Shown: positions 45,583 through 54,771, numbered from the stretch's first letter. The stretch: 64,000 nt of DNA from Microbacterium sp. GCS4 (GCF_001262495.1 NZ_LGYE01000001.1:992001-1056000), one strand, 5' to 3'. Notes: generated by a model not told the origin, from the sequence alone. Numbers and translations are program-made.

Positions 45583-47028
45583 GTGACGGCATCCATGACC
45601 CGCCCCGGCAAGATCATCGCGATCCACCTGAGCTACGCCTCCCGGGCCGAGCAGCGCGGCCGCCGCCCCGCCGCCCCCTCCTACTTCTTCAAGCCGACGA
45701 GTTCGGTCGGCATCTCGGGGGGCACGGTCGAGCGCCCGGCCGGCACCGAACTCCTCGCCTTCGAGGGCGAGATCGCCCTCGTGATCGGCGCTCCCGCGCG
45801 GCGGGTGGCGCTCGAGGACGCCTGGGACCACGTCGCCGCCGTCACGGCCGCGAACGATCTCGGCCTCTACGACCTCCGCGCGAACGACAAGGGCTCCAAC
45901 GTCCGCTCCAAGGGCGGCGACGGCTACACGCCGCTCGGACCCGACCTGATCGACGCCCGCGCGGTGGATCCCGCCGCACTGCGCGTGCGTGCCTGGGTCA
46001 ACGGAGAGCTCCGGCAGGAGGACACCACCGCCGGACTGATCTTCCCCCTCGCGCAGCTCGTGGCCGACCTGTCGCAGCACTTCACGCTCGAGACCGGCGA
46101 TGTGATCCTCACGGGCACGCCCGCCGGCTCCTCGGTGATCGTGCCCGGCGACGTCGTCGAGATCGAGGTGGATGCGCCGGACGCGCCCGGCGCACCGACC
46201 TCCGGGCGCCTCGTGACCACCGTGACGCCGGGTGACGTGCCCTTCGATCCGGAGATCGGATCGCTTCCCGCGGTCGACGACCTCCAGCGCACCGAGGCCT
46301 GGGGGTCGCGCGAGGAAGCCGGACTGCCCGCACCGGCACCGACCCTCTCGCCCGACCTCCGCGCGAAGCTGCTCGAGGCGCCGACCGCCGGCCTGTCGGC
46401 GCAGCTGCGCAAGCGCGGGCATCACGGATGCTTCGTCGACGGCGTCTCCGCGAACATCGCCGGCGCGAAGGTCGTCGGCACCGCGAAGACCCTGCGCTTC
46501 GTGCCGTTCCGTGAAGATCTGTTCGCGTCGCACGGCGGCGGATACAACGCCCAGAAGCGCGCGTTCGACACGGTCGGCGAGGGCGAGGTCATCGTGATCG
46601 AGGCCCGGGGCGATGCCTCGAGCGGCACCCTGGGAGACGTCATGGCGCTGCGCGCGCAGACGCTCGGCGCCGCAGGCGTCGTCACCGACGGGGGTGTGCG
46701 CGACTACGAGGCGGTCGCCGCGCTCGGCTTCCCCGTCTTCTCGCAGGGCGCGCACCCGTCCGTGCTCGGACGCCGCCACGTGCCGTGGGAGGTCGACGTC
46801 ACGATCGCGTGCGGCGGTGCCACAGTGCAACCGGGCGATATCGTCGTGGGCGACTCCGACGGCGTCATCGTCATCCCGCCGTCCCTCGCTGCGGAGGTCG
46901 CAGACGCCGCGCTCGCACAGGAGGTCGAGGACACCTGGGTGGCCGAGCAGGTCGCCGCAGGCCACCCGGTCGACGGGCTCTTCCCCATGAACGCCGAGTG
47001 GCGCGCACGCTACGAGGCACGCTCATGA
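45583..47028 (+). CDS. Fusion of fumarylacetoacetate-hydrolase domain and RraA-type decarboxylase/aldolase
   Basis: A 481-residue two-domain enzyme. The FAH domain (about residues 5-235) has the metal-ligand pattern of LLAFEGEIALVIG, AANDLGLYDLR and ILTGTPAG, as in HpaG and fumarylpyruvate hydrolases. The RraA-like domain (about 265-480) carries the D-x20-R-D motif of 4-hydroxy-4-methyl-2-oxoglutarate aldolase/oxaloacetate decarboxylase (D352, R373, D374). It would act after HpaE as isomerase/decarboxylase. GTG start at 45583, with GGAGG seven bases upstream. Overlaps the GntR gene by ATGA. Confidence 0.85.
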   Translation: MTASMTRPGKIIAIHLSYASRAEQRGRRPAAPSYFFKPTSSVGISGGTVERPAGTELLAFEGEIALVIGAPARRVALEDAWDHVAAVTAANDLGLYDLRANDKGSNVRSKGGDGYTPLGPDLIDARAVDPAALRVRAWVNGELRQEDTTAGLIFPLAQLVADLSQHFTLETGDVILTGTPAGSSVIVPGDVVEIEVDAPDAPGAPTSGRLVTTVTPGDVPFDPEIGSLPAVDDLQRTEAWGSREEAGLPAPAPTLSPDLRAKLLEAPTAGLSAQLRKRGHHGCFVDGVSANIAGAKVVGTAKTLRFVPFREDLFASHGGGYNAQKRAFDTVGEGEVIVIEARGDASSGTLGDVMALRAQTLGAAGVVTDGGVRDYEAVAALGFPVFSQGAHPSVLGRRHVPWEVDVTIACGGATVQPGDIVVGDSDGVIVIPPSLAAEVADAALAQEVEDTWVAEQVAAGHPVDGLFPMNAEWRARYEARS

Positions 47029-47705
47029 GCACGACCGCGACGAGCAAGTCGGAGGTCGCGTACGAGTGGATCCGCTCGCGCATCACCGGCCACATGTTCA
47101 GCCCCGGCTACCGCCTCGTGCTCGGCTCCATCGCCGAGGACCTGCAGATGAGCGTCGTGCCCGTCCGCGAAGCGATCCGACGCCTCGAGGCCGAAGGGCT
47201 CGTGACCTTCGAGCGCAACGTCGGCGCCCGCGTAACGCTGGTCGACGAGAGCGAGTACGCCCACACCATGCAGACGCTCGGGATCGTCGAGGGCTCGGCG
47301 ACCGCGCTCTCCGCTCCCCTGCTCGACGAGGCCGCGCTCGACGAGGCCACGCGCATCAACGAACGTATGGCGCGGATGCTCGATCATCTCGACGCGCACG
47401 CCTTCACCGAACTCAACCGGCAGTTCCACTCCGTGCTGTTCGAGCCGTGCCCCAACCCGCACCTGCTCGACCTGGTGCACCGCGGATGGTCGCGGCTGTC
47501 CGGCATCCGCGATTCGACGTTCGCGTCGGTGCCCGGCCGCGCGCGGCACTCGGTCGAGGAGCACTCGCAGATCGTCGAGCTCATCCGCATCGGTGCCGAC
47601 CCGCTCGAGATCGAGCTGGTGGCCCGCGATCACCGTTGGCGCACGAGGGATGCCTTCCTCGACGCGCTCCACACCCGCACCCACACGACAGGAGGGCTCT
47701 CATGA
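47025..47705 (+). CDS. GntR/FCD family transcriptional regulator
   Basis: A 226-residue regulator. An N-terminal winged helix (about residues 10-75, SVVPVREAIRRLEAEGLV) is followed by an FCD-type ligand domain (about 85-215). It sits between the FAH-RraA gene and hpaE with four-base overlaps on both sides, so it is translated with the catabolic enzymes and probably regulates the operon and the divergent transporter. The inducer is probably the aromatic acid or a pathway intermediate. Confidence 0.9.
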   Translation: MSTTATSKSEVAYEWIRSRITGHMFSPGYRLVLGSIAEDLQMSVVPVREAIRRLEAEGLVTFERNVGARVTLVDESEYAHTMQTLGIVEGSATALSAPLLDEAALDEATRINERMARMLDHLDAHAFTELNRQFHSVLFEPCPNPHLLDLVHRGWSRLSGIRDSTFASVPGRARHSVEEHSQIVELIRIGADPLEIELVARDHRWRTRDAFLDALHTRTHTTGGLS

Positions 47706-49198
47706 CCGACTCCCGCATCCCCGCAGACCTGCCCGACCACATCAGGCACTACATCGACGGCGCCTTCGTCGACTCGGTCGACGGTGACACGTTCGACGTG
47801 CTCGACCCGGTCACGAACGAGACCTACACCACAGCCTCGGCGGGCAAGAAGGTCGACATCGACCTCGCGGTCGCCGCAGCGAAGCGCGCGTTCGATGAGG
47901 GCCCGTGGCCGCGCATGCTTCCGCGTGAGCGCTCGCGAGTGCTGCACCGCATCGCCGACATCGTGGAGTCGCGCGACGCCCGGCTCGCCGAGCTGGAGTC
48001 GTACGACTCCGGACTGCCGATCACGCAGGCCCTCGGCCAGGCACGGCGTGCGGCCGAGAACTTCCGCTTCTTCGCCGACCTGATCGTGGCGCAGTCCGAC
48101 GACGCCTTCAAGGTGCCCGGCAAGCAGATGAACTACGTCAACCGCAAGCCGATCGGCGTCGCGGGGCTCATCACCCCGTGGAACACGCCGTTCATGCTCG
48201 AGTCGTGGAAGCTGGGCCCCGCGCTCGCGACCGGCAACACCGTCGTGCTCAAGCCCGCCGAGTTCACGCCGCTGTCCGCCTCGCTGTGGGCGGGGATCTT
48301 CGAGGAGGCAGGGCTGCCGCAGGGCGTGTTCAACCTCGTCAACGGACTCGGTGAGGATGCCGGCGACGCCCTCGTGAAGCATCCGGACGTCCCGCTCATC
48401 TCGTTCACGGGCGAGAGCCGCACCGGCCAGATCATCTTCGGCAACGCCGCGCCCTTCCTGAAGGGCCTGTCGATGGAGCTCGGCGGCAAGTCGCCCGCCG
48501 TCGTTTTCGCCGACGCCGACATCGAGGCGGCGGTGGACGCCACCATCTTCGGGGTGTTCTCGCTCAACGGCGAGCGCTGCACCGCCGGGTCCCGCATCAT
48601 CGTCGAGCGGTCGATCTACGACGAGTTCGTCGAGCGTTACGCGGCGCAGGCGAAACGCGTCAAGGTCGGGTACCCGCACGACCCGGCGACCGAGGTCGGT
48701 GCGCTCGTGCATCCCGAGCACTACGAGAAGGTGATGTCGTACGTCGAGATCGGCAAGAGCGAGGGGCGTCTCGTCGCCGGCGGTGGTCGTCCCGAGGGGT
48801 TCGAGGAGGGCAACTTCGTGGCTCCGACCGTGTTCGCCGACGTCTCCCCCGATGCGCGCATCTTCCAGGAGGAGATCTTCGGTCCGGTCGTCGCGATCAC
48901 GCCGTTCGACTCCGACGAGGAGGCGCTCGCCCTCGCGAACAACACGAAGTACGGTCTCGCGGCATACATCTGGACCAACGACCTGAAGCGCGCGCACAAC
49001 TTCGCGCAGGCGGTCGAGGCGGGGATGGTGTGGCTCAACAGCAACAACGTGCGCGACCTCCGCACCCCGTTCGGTGGCGTCAAGGCCTCGGGGCTGGGCC
49101 ACGAGGGCGGCTACCGCTCGATCGACTTCTACACCGACCAGCAGAGCGTGCACATCACGCTCGGCGGCGCGCACAACCCCACCTTCGGCAAGAACTGA
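47702..49198 (+). CDS. hpaE: 5-carboxymethyl-2-hydroxymuconate semialdehyde dehydrogenase
   Basis: A 498-residue aldehyde dehydrogenase. The general-base glutamate is in LSMELGGKSP and the nucleophilic cysteine in NGERCTAGSR; the C-terminal TPFGGVKASGLGHEGG is typical. Length and context fit HpaE, which oxidises the ring-cleavage semialdehyde with NAD. The ATG overlaps the GntR stop, and hpaD follows after a 148-base gap holding repeats. Confidence 0.85.
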   Translation: MTDSRIPADLPDHIRHYIDGAFVDSVDGDTFDVLDPVTNETYTTASAGKKVDIDLAVAAAKRAFDEGPWPRMLPRERSRVLHRIADIVESRDARLAELESYDSGLPITQALGQARRAAENFRFFADLIVAQSDDAFKVPGKQMNYVNRKPIGVAGLITPWNTPFMLESWKLGPALATGNTVVLKPAEFTPLSASLWAGIFEEAGLPQGVFNLVNGLGEDAGDALVKHPDVPLISFTGESRTGQIIFGNAAPFLKGLSMELGGKSPAVVFADADIEAAVDATIFGVFSLNGERCTAGSRIIVERSIYDEFVERYAAQAKRVKVGYPHDPATEVGALVHPEHYEKVMSYVEIGKSEGRLVAGGGRPEGFEEGNFVAPTVFADVSPDARIFQEEIFGPVVAITPFDSDEEALALANNTKYGLAAYIWTNDLKRAHNFAQAVEAGMVWLNSNNVRDLRTPFGGVKASGLGHEGGYRSIDFYTDQQSVHITLGGAHNPTFGKN

Positions 49199-49202
49199 CC
49201 AG

Positions 49203-49325
49203 AGAGCTTCGGTCGTCGAGCAAGCGAAGCGAGACGACAGGCAAGAGCTTCGGTCGTTGAGCGAGCGAAGCGAGACGAAACGCAAGAGCTTCGGTCGTTG
49301 AGCGAGCGAAGCGAGACGAAACGCA
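49203..49325. repeat. Three tandem 41-bp repeats between hpaE and hpaD
   Basis: Units start at 49203, 49244 and 49285 (period 41 bp). The core GAGCGAGCGAAGCGAGACGA is intact in the second and third; the first differs at several bases. The type is common in Microbacteriaceae intergenic regions. It fills almost the whole gap. Confidence 0.95.
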
Positions 49326-49346
49326 GATGAGAGCAAGGACGCTGAC

Positions 49347-50483
49347 ATGACCGACCGTCACGAGATGACGCTCACCTCCGCCGGCTACTACGTGAGCCAG
49401 GAGGCGCCGATCCGTACCGAGAACCCCATCGCGACGCCACAGGGCACCCCGCCCGACGTGCTGCGCTGCGCCTACATGGAGCTCGTCGTCACCGACCTCG
49501 CCGCTTCACGGGTGTTCTACGTCGACGTCCTCGGGCTCTACGTGACCGAGGAGGACGACGAGGCGATCTACCTGCGCTCGACCGAGGAATTCATCCACCA
49601 CAACCTCGTGCTCCGCAAGGGACCTGTCGCCGCCGTCGCGGCGTTCTCGTACCGGGTGCGCGAGCCCGCCGACCTCGACCGCGCCGTCGCGTTCTACACC
49701 GAGCTCGGCTGCGACGTGCGCCGCAACCCCGACGGTTTCGTGAAGGGCGTCGGAGACTCCGTCCGCGTGGTCGATCCGCTCGGCTTCCCGATCGAGTTCT
49801 TCCACCAGAGCGATCACGTCGAGCGGATGTCGTGGCGGTACGACCTGCACATCCCCGGCGAGCTCGTCCGCCTCGACCACTTCAACCAGGTCACCCCCGA
49901 CGTGCCCCGCGCGGTGAAGTTCATGCAGGACCTCGGGTTCCGCGTCACGGAGGACATCCAGGACGAGGAGGGCACCGTGTACGCGGCGTGGATGCGCCGC
50001 AAGCCCACCGTGCACGACACCGCCATGACCGGCGGCGACGGACCCCGCATGCACCACGTGTGCTTCGCGACGCACGAGAAGCACAACATCCTCGCGATCT
50101 GCGACAAGCTCGGGGCCCTGCGACGCTCCGACGCGATCGAGCGCGGCCCCGGCCGCCATGGGGTGAGCAACGCGTTCTACCTCTACCTGCGTGACCCCGA
50201 CGGGCACCGCGTCGAGGTCTACACGCAGGACTACTACACCGGCGACCCCGACAACCCGGTCATCACCTGGGATGTGCACGACAACCAGCGTCGCGACTGG
50301 TGGGGCAACCCGGTCGTCCCCTCCTGGTACACCGACGCCTCGCTCGTGCTCGACCTCGACGGGAATCCGCAACCGGTCGTCGCTCGCACCGACTCGAGCG
50401 AGATGGCGGTCACGATCGGCGCCGACGGCTTCTCGTACACGCGCGCCGAGGACGGCGAGAAGAAGCTCGGCAACCAGCTCTAA
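49347..50483 (+). CDS. hpaD: 3,4-dihydroxyphenylacetate 2,3-dioxygenase
   Basis: A 378-residue type I extradiol dioxygenase of the VOC fold, like the Mn- and Fe-dependent homoprotocatechuate dioxygenases of Arthrobacter and Brevibacterium. The three metal ligands are the histidines in RLDHFNQV and RMHHVCF and the glutamate in HRVEVYTQDYY. It opens the catechol ring next to the hydroxyls to give the carboxymethyl semialdehyde oxidised by HpaE. AAGGA lies 9 bases before the ATG. Confidence 0.9.
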   Translation: MTDRHEMTLTSAGYYVSQEAPIRTENPIATPQGTPPDVLRCAYMELVVTDLAASRVFYVDVLGLYVTEEDDEAIYLRSTEEFIHHNLVLRKGPVAAVAAFSYRVREPADLDRAVAFYTELGCDVRRNPDGFVKGVGDSVRVVDPLGFPIEFFHQSDHVERMSWRYDLHIPGELVRLDHFNQVTPDVPRAVKFMQDLGFRVTEDIQDEEGTVYAAWMRRKPTVHDTAMTGGDGPRMHHVCFATHEKHNILAICDKLGALRRSDAIERGPGRHGVSNAFYLYLRDPDGHRVEVYTQDYYTGDPDNPVITWDVHDNQRRDWWGNPVVPSWYTDASLVLDLDGNPQPVVARTDSSEMAVTIGADGFSYTRAEDGEKKLGNQL

Positions 50484-50486
50484 CCC

Positions 50487-50551
50487 CCGTCTATTTCTGC
50501 CGTATGGCGCGAATAGACGGTCCATTTCTGCCACTCGGCAGAAATAGACGG
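50487..50551. repeat. Inverted repeat between hpaD and hpaH
   Basis: Perfect 15-bp arms at 50487-50501 and 50537-50551 enclose 35 bases that hold a third partial copy of the same sequence. It lies 4 bases after the hpaD stop and ends 21 bases before hpaH, so it would form a stem-loop in the operon transcript. Confidence 0.9.
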
Positions 50552-50571
50552 TCCTGAAGGAGGAGGAACGG

Positions 50572-51357
50572 ATGCTCTCGCACGACGACATCGCGCAGAT
50601 CGCCGCGGAACTGGCCGAGGCCGACCGCACGCACGGCGTGATCCCGCGGATCACGTCGCGGTACCCGGATGCCACGGTCGAGGACTCGTACGCCATCCAG
50701 GGCGTCTGGCGCGACGCGCAGATCGAGGCCGGACGTCGCCTCGTCGGCCGCAAGATCGGGCTGACATCGAAGGCCATGCAGCAGGCGACCGGCATCACCG
50801 AGCCCGACTACGGCGTCATGTTCGACGACACCGTGTACGAGTCCGGGTCTGAGATCCCGCACGCCCACTTCTCCAACGTGCGCATCGAGGTCGAGCTCGC
50901 GTTCGTGCTCGCGCGTCCGCTCGAAGGCCCGGACTGTACGCTCGACGACGCCCTCGCCGCGATCGACTACGCGGTGCCCGCTCTCGAGGTCCTGAACTCC
51001 CACATCGAGCTGGAGGGCCGCACGATCGTCGACACGATCAGCGACAACGCGGCGTACGGCGCGATGGTGCTCGGCACCGAGCGTCGACGGCCCGATGAGA
51101 TCGACCTGCGCTGGGTGCCCGGAGTGCTGTCGCGCAACGGCGAGATCGAGGAGACCGGCGTCGCCGCCGGAGTCCTCGGACACCCGGCGACCGGCGTCGC
51201 CTGGCTCGCGAACAAGTTCCACCAGCACGGCGCGCGCCTGGAGGCCGGGGAGATCATCCTGGCAGGATCGTTCACGCGCCCGATGTGGGTGTCGCGCGGC
51301 GACGAGGTGCTGTGCGACTACGGACCGATGGGAACCATCACATGCCGCTTCGTCTGA
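50572..51357 (+). CDS. hpaH: 2-oxo-hept-3-ene-1,7-dioate hydratase
   Basis: A 261-residue FAH-superfamily hydratase. The metal-binding glutamates lie in RIEVELAFVL, and GRKIGLTSKAMQ and NKFHQHG are typical of HpaH. It adds water to the dienoate before aldol cleavage. A strong GAAGGAGGAGG ribosome site follows the hairpin. It overlaps hpaI by 16 bases. Confidence 0.9.
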   Translation: MLSHDDIAQIAAELAEADRTHGVIPRITSRYPDATVEDSYAIQGVWRDAQIEAGRRLVGRKIGLTSKAMQQATGITEPDYGVMFDDTVYESGSEIPHAHFSNVRIEVELAFVLARPLEGPDCTLDDALAAIDYAVPALEVLNSHIELEGRTIVDTISDNAAYGAMVLGTERRRPDEIDLRWVPGVLSRNGEIEETGVAAGVLGHPATGVAWLANKFHQHGARLEAGEIILAGSFTRPMWVSRGDEVLCDYGPMGTITCRFV

Positions 51358-52145
51358 CCCCGTCCTTCCGCGAGGCTCTCGCGGCATCCGATCGCCCGCT
51401 CATCGGCATGTGGGCATGCTCGGGCAGTCCGCTCGTGACCGAGGTGGCGGCAGGTTCCGGTCTCGACTGGCTGCTGATCGACATGGAGCACTCCGCCAAC
51501 ACGCTCGAGTCGACCCTGGTACAGCTGCAGGTCGTCGCCGCCTACCCGATCACCCCGGTCGTGCGGGTTCCCGCGAACGACGCCGTCGCGATCAAGCAGG
51601 TCCTCGACCTCGGCGCGCAGAACATCATCGTCCCGATGGTGTCGTCTGCCGACCAGGCCCGTGCCGCGGTCGCCGCCACCCGGTATCCGCCCGAGGGCGT
51701 GCGGGGCGTCGGCAGCGCGCTCGCACGCAGCGCGCGGTGGAATCGCGTCGACGGGTACCTCCGCGACTCCGCCCGCCACACCTCCCTCACGGTGCAGATC
51801 GAGACGACTGCGGGCGTCGCGGCGGCATCCGAGATCGCGGCCGTCGACGGAGTGGATGCCGTCTTCGTCGGCCCATCCGACCTGTCGGCCTCGATGGGGC
51901 TGCTCGGTCAGCAGACGCATCCCGACGTGGTCGCCGCAGTCGAGAGCGTGTTCGCCGCGGTGCGCGCCCAGGGCACGGCGGTCGGTGTGAACGCCTTCGA
52001 CCCGGCCGCCGCCGACGCGTACATCGCCGGCGGCGCCGACTTCGTCGCGGTGGGTGCGGACGTGGCATTGCTGGCGCGGGCCTCCGAGGCGCTCGCTGCG
52101 CGCTTCCTCCCGGCATCCGAGGGTTCGGGGCGCGCGAGCTACTGA
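51342..52145 (+). CDS. hpaI: 4-hydroxy-2-oxoheptanedioate aldolase
   Basis: A 267-residue class II aldolase of the HpcH/HpaI family. The catalytic histidine is in LIDMEHSAN, the arginine in VVRVPAND, and the metal ligands in VQIETTAGV and VGPSDLSASMG. It splits 4-hydroxy-2-oxoheptanedioate to pyruvate and succinate semialdehyde. The start lies inside the hpaH end, so translation is coupled. Last gene of the operon. Confidence 0.92.
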   Translation: MPLRLTPSFREALAASDRPLIGMWACSGSPLVTEVAAGSGLDWLLIDMEHSANTLESTLVQLQVVAAYPITPVVRVPANDAVAIKQVLDLGAQNIIVPMVSSADQARAAVAATRYPPEGVRGVGSALARSARWNRVDGYLRDSARHTSLTVQIETTAGVAAASEIAAVDGVDAVFVGPSDLSASMGLLGQQTHPDVVAAVESVFAAVRAQGTAVGVNAFDPAAADAYIAGGADFVAVGADVALLARASEALAARFLPASEGSGRASY

Positions 52146-52204
52146 CCCCGGCGCGGGGGTGTCCGGTGGCAGGATGGCCTGATGCACACGAGTGAGCCCG
52201 CGCG

Positions 52205-53455
52205 ATGATCCGCGCTCTCGCTGCGATGCAGGACCGCGGGTTCCGCTGGTTCTTCCTCGCGCGCGCGATCACCATGATCACGGGGTCGATGTCGTCGATC
52301 GCGCTGGCGTTCGCTGTGCTCGAGATCGACAACGACCCGCAGTCGCTGTCGTTCGTGCTCGCCGCCTTCACGCTCAGCAACATCGTGTTCCTGCTGTTCG
52401 GCGGCGTCGTGGCCGACCGTCTGCCGCGTGCTCTCATCATCCAGTCCTGCTACGTGATCGACATCGTCAGCATCGGCACCATGGCCGCGCTGCTGTTCTC
52501 GGGCACGGCGACCGTCCCCCTGCTCGCCCTGCTGTCCGTGCTCAACGGCGCATCGACCGCGTTCGTGCTCCCCGCGATGCAGGGCATCATCCCGCAGCTG
52601 ACAACGCCCGAGCATCTGCAGCAGGCCAACGCCATGCTGTCGTTCGTGCGCTCCGCGACCGTGATCGGCGGACCGGTCATCGCCGGCATCGTCGTCGCGA
52701 CCGCCGGCCCCGCCTGGGTCATGGTCGCGCAGGCCGTCGCCTGGGCCGTCGCGATCCCGGTCCTCGCGATGGTCCGCCTGCCTCCGCCTGCGCACGGCGG
52801 AGGCACCTCCCTGTTCCACGACCTCCGGGTCGGATGGCGGGAGTTCGCGAGCCGCACCTGGCTGTGGACGATCGTGGTCGCCTTCATGATCATGAACGGC
52901 ATCCACATCGGCGCCTGGGGCGTGATCGGCCCGTACATCGCGAAGACCGACGAGCGACTCGGAGTCGCGGGCTGGGGGTGGGTCGTGAGCGCCGAGGGCC
53001 TGGGCGTGCTGCTGATGACGCTCGTGCTCCTGTGGTTCCCGCTGAAGCGGCCGTTGCGCTACGGGATGATCGGCATGGCGACGTTCGCGATCCCGCTCAC
53101 CGTTCTCGGCGTCCACCCCGCCGTGGTGCTGCTCGCGATCGCCGCGTTCCTCGCCGGGGCGGGGACGGAGGTGTTCAGCACCGGCTGGAACGTGGCCATG
53201 ATGGAGAACGTCCCCGGCGACAAGCTCTCGCGCGTGTACAGCTACGACATGCTCGGCAGCTACGTCATCCTGCCCATCGGCACCCTCGTGTACGGCTGGC
53301 TCGTCACGCACGCCGACGTCGTGACCGTGCTGGTGACCTCGGGCATCGTCTATGCGAGCGTCGCTGTCGTGACCCTCCTGGTGCCGACCGTCTGGCGCAT
53401 GGGGCGACCCGCCGCGGCGCTGGGAGTCAGGCACGGGGAGTTGGCGGATTCATAG
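52205..53455 (+). CDS. MFS efflux-type transporter
   Basis: A 416-residue, twelve-helix transporter of the DHA3-like group (macrolide-efflux-like), with GGVVADRLPRALII after helix 2. Unlike the two MHS symporters in the window it lacks the EWYDFFIY start. It begins 59 bases after hpaI and could be read from that operon, but nothing ties it to aromatic catabolism. Substrate unknown. Confidence 0.8.
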   Translation: MIRALAAMQDRGFRWFFLARAITMITGSMSSIALAFAVLEIDNDPQSLSFVLAAFTLSNIVFLLFGGVVADRLPRALIIQSCYVIDIVSIGTMAALLFSGTATVPLLALLSVLNGASTAFVLPAMQGIIPQLTTPEHLQQANAMLSFVRSATVIGGPVIAGIVVATAGPAWVMVAQAVAWAVAIPVLAMVRLPPPAHGGGTSLFHDLRVGWREFASRTWLWTIVVAFMIMNGIHIGAWGVIGPYIAKTDERLGVAGWGWVVSAEGLGVLLMTLVLLWFPLKRPLRYGMIGMATFAIPLTVLGVHPAVVLLAIAAFLAGAGTEVFSTGWNVAMMENVPGDKLSRVYSYDMLGSYVILPIGTLVYGWLVTHADVVTVLVTSGIVYASVAVVTLLVPTVWRMGRPAAALGVRHGELADS

Positions 53456-53477
53456 CAATCGGGGCGAGACTGTGGGC

Positions 53478-54200
53478 ATGACCTTCGCCGCGCTCCAGCC
53501 CCTCGCCGACCGTGCCGCACTGTTCACCGCTCTCCGCCAGGACTCCCTCGCGCGCGAGCTGGAGACGCTCGGCGACAACCACTGGGACGCCGACATGGGC
53601 GCAGGCACGCTCGTCTTCACGGCGAACGACGACCCGTCCCGTCAGCTCGTCGGTCGGGCGCACCTCGTCGCGACGATCGCCCCGGGGCCCCGGTCCCTGC
53701 TCTGGGCATGGGCTCATCCCCAGGGCGACCCCGCCGGGCTCGCGGCGCAACTGCGCGACTACGGTGCCGAACACGGCATCCGCGAGCTGAGCGAGCCTGA
53801 GCTCCCCTTCCCCGCCGACGCCGCGGGCGACGACACCTGGATCACCGCCGCCGCGCACACGGTCGGCGCCGTGGCCGTCGAACTCACGGGCCGGGCTCCG
53901 TACTACGTCGCACCGGTCGGCGGCGGCACGGTCGCGGTGTTCCTGCTCGATCTGCCCCTCGCGCCCCTCACCGTGGCGGATGCCGCGATCGTGCTCCCCC
54001 GCGTGCTCTCCACGCTCGCCCTGCCCGATGCCCGCACCTCGGTCTGGGACGCCGCGCGCCTCGCCGGCTGGAACCTCACCTGGACCGACGAATCGTTCTC
54101 GGGTGCCACCGTCAGCGACGCGAGCGGCTCCGCGACCTTCCGCTTCGACGACCAGGCCCGCATCGCGAACATCGAGAGCAGCCTGCAGCCGCAGGGCTGA
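53478..54200 (+). CDS. DUF6882-like conserved protein
   Basis: A 240-residue soluble protein with no signal peptide. Its layout (GDNHWDADMGAGTLVFTAND, then SLLWAWAHP near residue 75) resembles the DUF6882 group of unknown function. The ATG at 53478 is chosen over a GTG two codons upstream. It follows the MFS gene by 22 bases on the same strand. I can name no function. Confidence 0.6.
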   Translation: MTFAALQPLADRAALFTALRQDSLARELETLGDNHWDADMGAGTLVFTANDDPSRQLVGRAHLVATIAPGPRSLLWAWAHPQGDPAGLAAQLRDYGAEHGIRELSEPELPFPADAAGDDTWITAAAHTVGAVAVELTGRAPYYVAPVGGGTVAVFLLDLPLAPLTVADAAIVLPRVLSTLALPDARTSVWDAARLAGWNLTWTDESFSGATVSDASGSATFRFDDQARIANIESSLQPQG

Positions 54201-54222
54201 CCGGACTCGACCGGACGATCGC

Positions 54223-54771
54223 TCAGCCGCGCTCGCTCTCCACCGCATCGAGGAGTCGCGCGAGCCGGACGTCCGGTGGCCCCGACACCTCGGCGACGAC
54301 CATGCCGTCGCCCAGGACGTCCGGGTCGTCGACGAGGTCGAGCAGCTGCTCGTTCATCGCCTGTCGCAACTCGAGATGCTCGTCGTCCCCCACAGGAATC
54401 GCGTCGCGCGCCGAGAGCGGCAGCACGACGAGGAGATCGACGCCTGACATCGCCGACCGAGTGAGTGAGATCGCGTGAGCGAGCGCCTCCCGGCCGAGCC
54501 CGTGGCCGCCGAGATCATCGAGGGCCAGCAGGTAGGCCAGGAAGTCGACCGGACCGCGCTCGGCGATCATGTCCCCGGTGGTCTCGTCGCGAAGACGGTC
54601 GGCGGAGATCCGCAGCTGCGCTCCGAAGAGGGCGCCGCTCGGGGCATCGCCCGCCTCGTCCAGAAGCTCGAACGGGTCGGGAAGCAGGGAGAACTCCGGA
54701 TGCCGCAGGCGGAAGTCCGCGATCAGGGTGCTCTTCCCGCTGGCGTGAGTGCCCGATACGACGATGCGCAT
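54223..54771 (-). CDS. Small P-loop ATPase (AAA_28-like)
   Basis: A 182-residue P-loop protein. Walker A is SGTHASGKSTL at residues 6-16 and ERGPVDFLAYLLAL may supply the lid or catalytic acid. It resembles the NadR/AAA_28 kinase-like ATP-binding proteins; the substrate is not evident. It converges on the DUF6882-like gene and is divergent from the membrane protein gene at 54825. Confidence 0.7.
   Translation of the reverse strand: MRIVVSGTHASGKSTLIADFRLRHPEFSLLPDPFELLDEAGDAPSGALFGAQLRISADRLRDETTGDMIAERGPVDFLAYLLALDDLGGHGLGREALAHAISLTRSAMSGVDLLVVLPLSARDAIPVGDDEHLELRQAMNEQLLDLVDDPDVLGDGMVVAEVSGPPDVRLARLLDAVESERG

Noticed and set aside
49203..49325. Possible CRISPR array or attachment site
   Set aside because: Units are directly tandem with no unique spacers; no integrase or tRNA is near.
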